Shown in pieces: positions 62,561 to 64,000 of a stretch of 64,000 nucleotides of DNA; within the stretch, counting starts at the first letter, position 1, and the number at the start of each line of letters is the position of its first letter. The stretch is taken from the NCBI GenBank assembly GCA_021654635.1, contig AP025179.1, forward strand, positions 2,666,001 to 2,730,000. Reading direction: 5' to 3'. The notes below the pieces were generated by a model. That model saw only the letters and a list, made by a program, of their open reading frames with translations. It had not been told where the DNA came from and ran no database searches. The DNA is from Mycobacterium kiyosense. GTDB lineage: Bacteria > Actinomycetota > Actinomycetes > Mycobacteriales > Mycobacteriaceae. The position numbers were made by a program, and so were the translations under genes.

Positions 62561-62671
62561 ACCCGGTCCGCACACCGGATCGGCCGCCGTGCGCCGCTTC
62601 CGCTGATTCGGCCACGACACCTCATTGCCCCGTTCGGGCGCGGCTGTTCATCGTCCCGGGTGGACAACTTG

Positions 62672-62677
62672 TACCCT
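62672..62677 (+). promoter_or_regulatory. leaderless -10 of pafA (TACCCT)
   Basis: TACCCT ends seven bases before GTG 62685. Confidence 0.5.
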
Positions 62678-62684
62678 CGATTGG

Positions 62685-64000
62685 GTGCAGCGACGAATCA
62701 TGGGCATCGAGACCGAGTTCGGTGTTACCTGCACCTTTCACGGGCATCGTCGACTCAGTCCGGACGAGGTGGCCCGCTACCTTTTCCGCCGGGTCGTGTC
62801 GTGGGGTCGCAGTTCCAACGTTTTCCTCCGCAACGGTGCCCGGTTGTACCTCGACGTGGGCAGCCACCCGGAGTACGCCACCGCCGAATGCGACAGCCTG
62901 GTGCAGCTGGTCACCCACGACCGTGCCGGTGAATGGGTCCTCGAGGACCTGCTGATCGACGCCGAGCAGCGGCTGGCCGACGAGGGCATCGGTGGTGACA
63001 TCTACTTGTTCAAGAACAACACCGACTCGGCGGGCAACTCGTACGGCTGCCACGAGAACTACCTGATCGTGCGCGCCGGCGAGTTCTCCCGGATTTCCGA
63101 CGTGCTGCTGCCGTTCCTGGTCACCCGCCAGCTGATCTGCGGCGCCGGCAAGGTGCTGCAGACCCCCAAGGCGGCCACCTTCTGTCTTTCCCAACGCGCC
63201 GAACACATCTGGGAAGGCGTCTCCAGCGCGACCACCCGCAGCCGGCCGATCATCAACACCCGCGACGAGCCGCACGCCGACGCCGAGAAGTACCGCCGAC
63301 TGCACGTCATCGTCGGCGACTCGAACATGTCCGAGACCACCACCATGCTCAAGGTCGGCACGGCCGCGCTGGTGCTGGAGATGATCGAATCCGGCGTCGC
63401 GTTCCGGGACTTCTCGCTGGACAACCCGATCCGCGCCATCCGCGAGGTCAGCCACGACGCGACCGGCCGGCGACCGGTCAGGCTGGCCGGCGGGCGGCAG
63501 GCCAGCGCCCTGGACATCCAGCGTGAGTACTACAGCCGCGCCGTCGAGCACCTGCAGACCCGGGAGCCCAACGCGCAGATCGAGCAGGTCGTCGACCTGT
63601 GGGGCCGCCAACTCGACGCCGTCGAGAGCCAGGACTTCGCGAAGGTCGACACCGAGATCGACTGGGTGATCAAGCGCAAGCTGTTCCAGCGCTACCAGGA
63701 CCGCTACAACATGGAGCTGTCCGACCCCAAGATCGCGCAGCTCGACCTGGCTTACCACGACATCAAGCGCGGCCGCGGCGTCTTCGACCTGCTGCAGCGC
63801 AAGGGTTTGGCAGCCCGGGTGACCACCGACGAGGAGATCGCCGAGGCCGTCGACACACCGCCGCAGACCACCCGCGCGAGATTGCGCGGTGAGTTCATCA
63901 GCGCAGCTCAGGCTGCCGGCCGGGATTTCACCGTCGACTGGGTGCACCTCAAGCTCAACGACCAGGCGCAGCGCACGGTGTTGTGCAAGGACCCGTTCCG
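62685..64000 (+). CDS. pafA: Pup ligase PafA, 3' end beyond the window
   Basis: About 438 codons visible of an expected 452. It forms the isopeptide bond between deamidated Pup and substrate lysine using ATP; glutamine-synthetase fold. Motifs: [15 protein letters not shown] (metal Glu), [57 protein letters not shown] and [12 protein letters not shown]. The frame is uninterrupted to the edge (…VLCKDPF). It starts GTG with a leaderless -10. Unlike in M. tuberculosis it follows prcA directly. Confidence 0.96.
   Translation, partial: MQRRIMGIETEFGVTCTFHGHRRLSPDEVARYLFRRVVSWGRSSNVFLRNGARLYLDVGSHPEYATAECDSLVQLVTHDRAGEWVLEDLLIDAEQRLADEGIGGDIYLFKNNTDSAGNSYGCHENYLIVRAGEFSRISDVLLPFLVTRQLICGAGKVLQTPKAATFCLSQRAEHIWEGVSSATTRSRPIINTRDEPHADAEKYRRLHVIVGDSNMSETTTMLKVGTAALVLEMIESGVAFRDFSLDNPIRAIREVSHDATGRRPVRLAGGRQASALDIQREYYSRAVEHLQTREPNAQIEQVVDLWGRQLDAVESQDFAKVDTEIDWVIKRKLFQRYQDRYNMELSDPKIAQLDLAYHDIKRGRGVFDLLQRKGLAARVTTDEEIAEAVDTPPQTTRARLRGEFISAAQAAGRDFTVDWVHLKLNDQAQRTVLCKDPF

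Overview
The window is high-GC DNA from a slow-growing, non-tuberculous Mycobacterium. Evidence is the complete Pup-proteasome locus (mpa, dop, pup, prcB, prcA, pafA), mycothiol biosynthesis (mshC), a large PE_PGRS gene and a giant PPE-MPTR gene. Core gene order matches the M. tuberculosis Rv2141c-to-Rv2097c segment read in reverse, with some neighbours absent and no IS elements seen. Gene names taken from M. tuberculosis rest on remembered protein similarity; no search was run.

Positions 1-14.7 kb are accessory DNA ending exactly at a tRNA-Leu(GAG). From the left: a lower-GC stretch, a PE_PGRS deletion remnant, a YHS-domain protein with a frameshifted methyltransferase, a Cd/Pb-type metal module (ctpG, a DUF1490/PacL protein, cmtR), and the 3' fragment of a second metal ATPase. 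Next (7.06-12.85 kb) is a compact block built like an actinomycete integrative and conjugative element (AICE): HD protein, Nudix protein, XRE regulator, SCO3933-family protein, FtsK/TraSA-type translocase, a 65-aa protein and a RepSA-type initiator. A large serine recombinase follows (13.04-14.68 kb); its last five codons and stop lie inside the 3' end of the tRNA. A tRNA-3'-end-like sequence at 12910-12930 suggests an internal attachment site and stacked insertions at this tRNA.

Positions 14.8-33.2 kb hold an M20 peptidase, a PEBP-family protein, an orphan NarL-type response regulator, a 5.2-kb PE_PGRS gene, a truncated receiver-only paralogue and an 8.9-kb PPE-MPTR gene on the minus strand. 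A palindrome-containing motif occurs three times here. Two copies lie about 135 bp before equivalent start codons (the PE_PGRS gene and a small ORF ahead of the regulator).

Positions 33.3-44.4 kb carry pyrD, a DUF5703 gene, lppL, a small conserved gene, then the uppP / histidine phosphatase / DUF3090 / SCO1664 / cysQ / mshC series, an SDR, a flavin monooxygenase and a PAC2 gene. Positions 44.8-64 kb carry a cobalamin-dependent metH of E. coli type, a PPE37-like gene under an IdeR-type iron box, hisE-hisG, membrane proteins, a RecB-type nuclease, trmI, DUF503, lppK and the Pup-proteasome locus; pafA runs off the right edge.

Two window-wide patterns matter. At least eleven genes have a TANNNT -10 hexamer 6-7 nt before the start codon, the signature of leaderless transcription; this fixes several starts. 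About fifteen single- or few-base frameshifts, mostly at C/G runs, interrupt otherwise well-preserved genes including pyrD, metH and dop. Corrected lengths all come out as whole codons, so many are probably assembly errors rather than real gene death.
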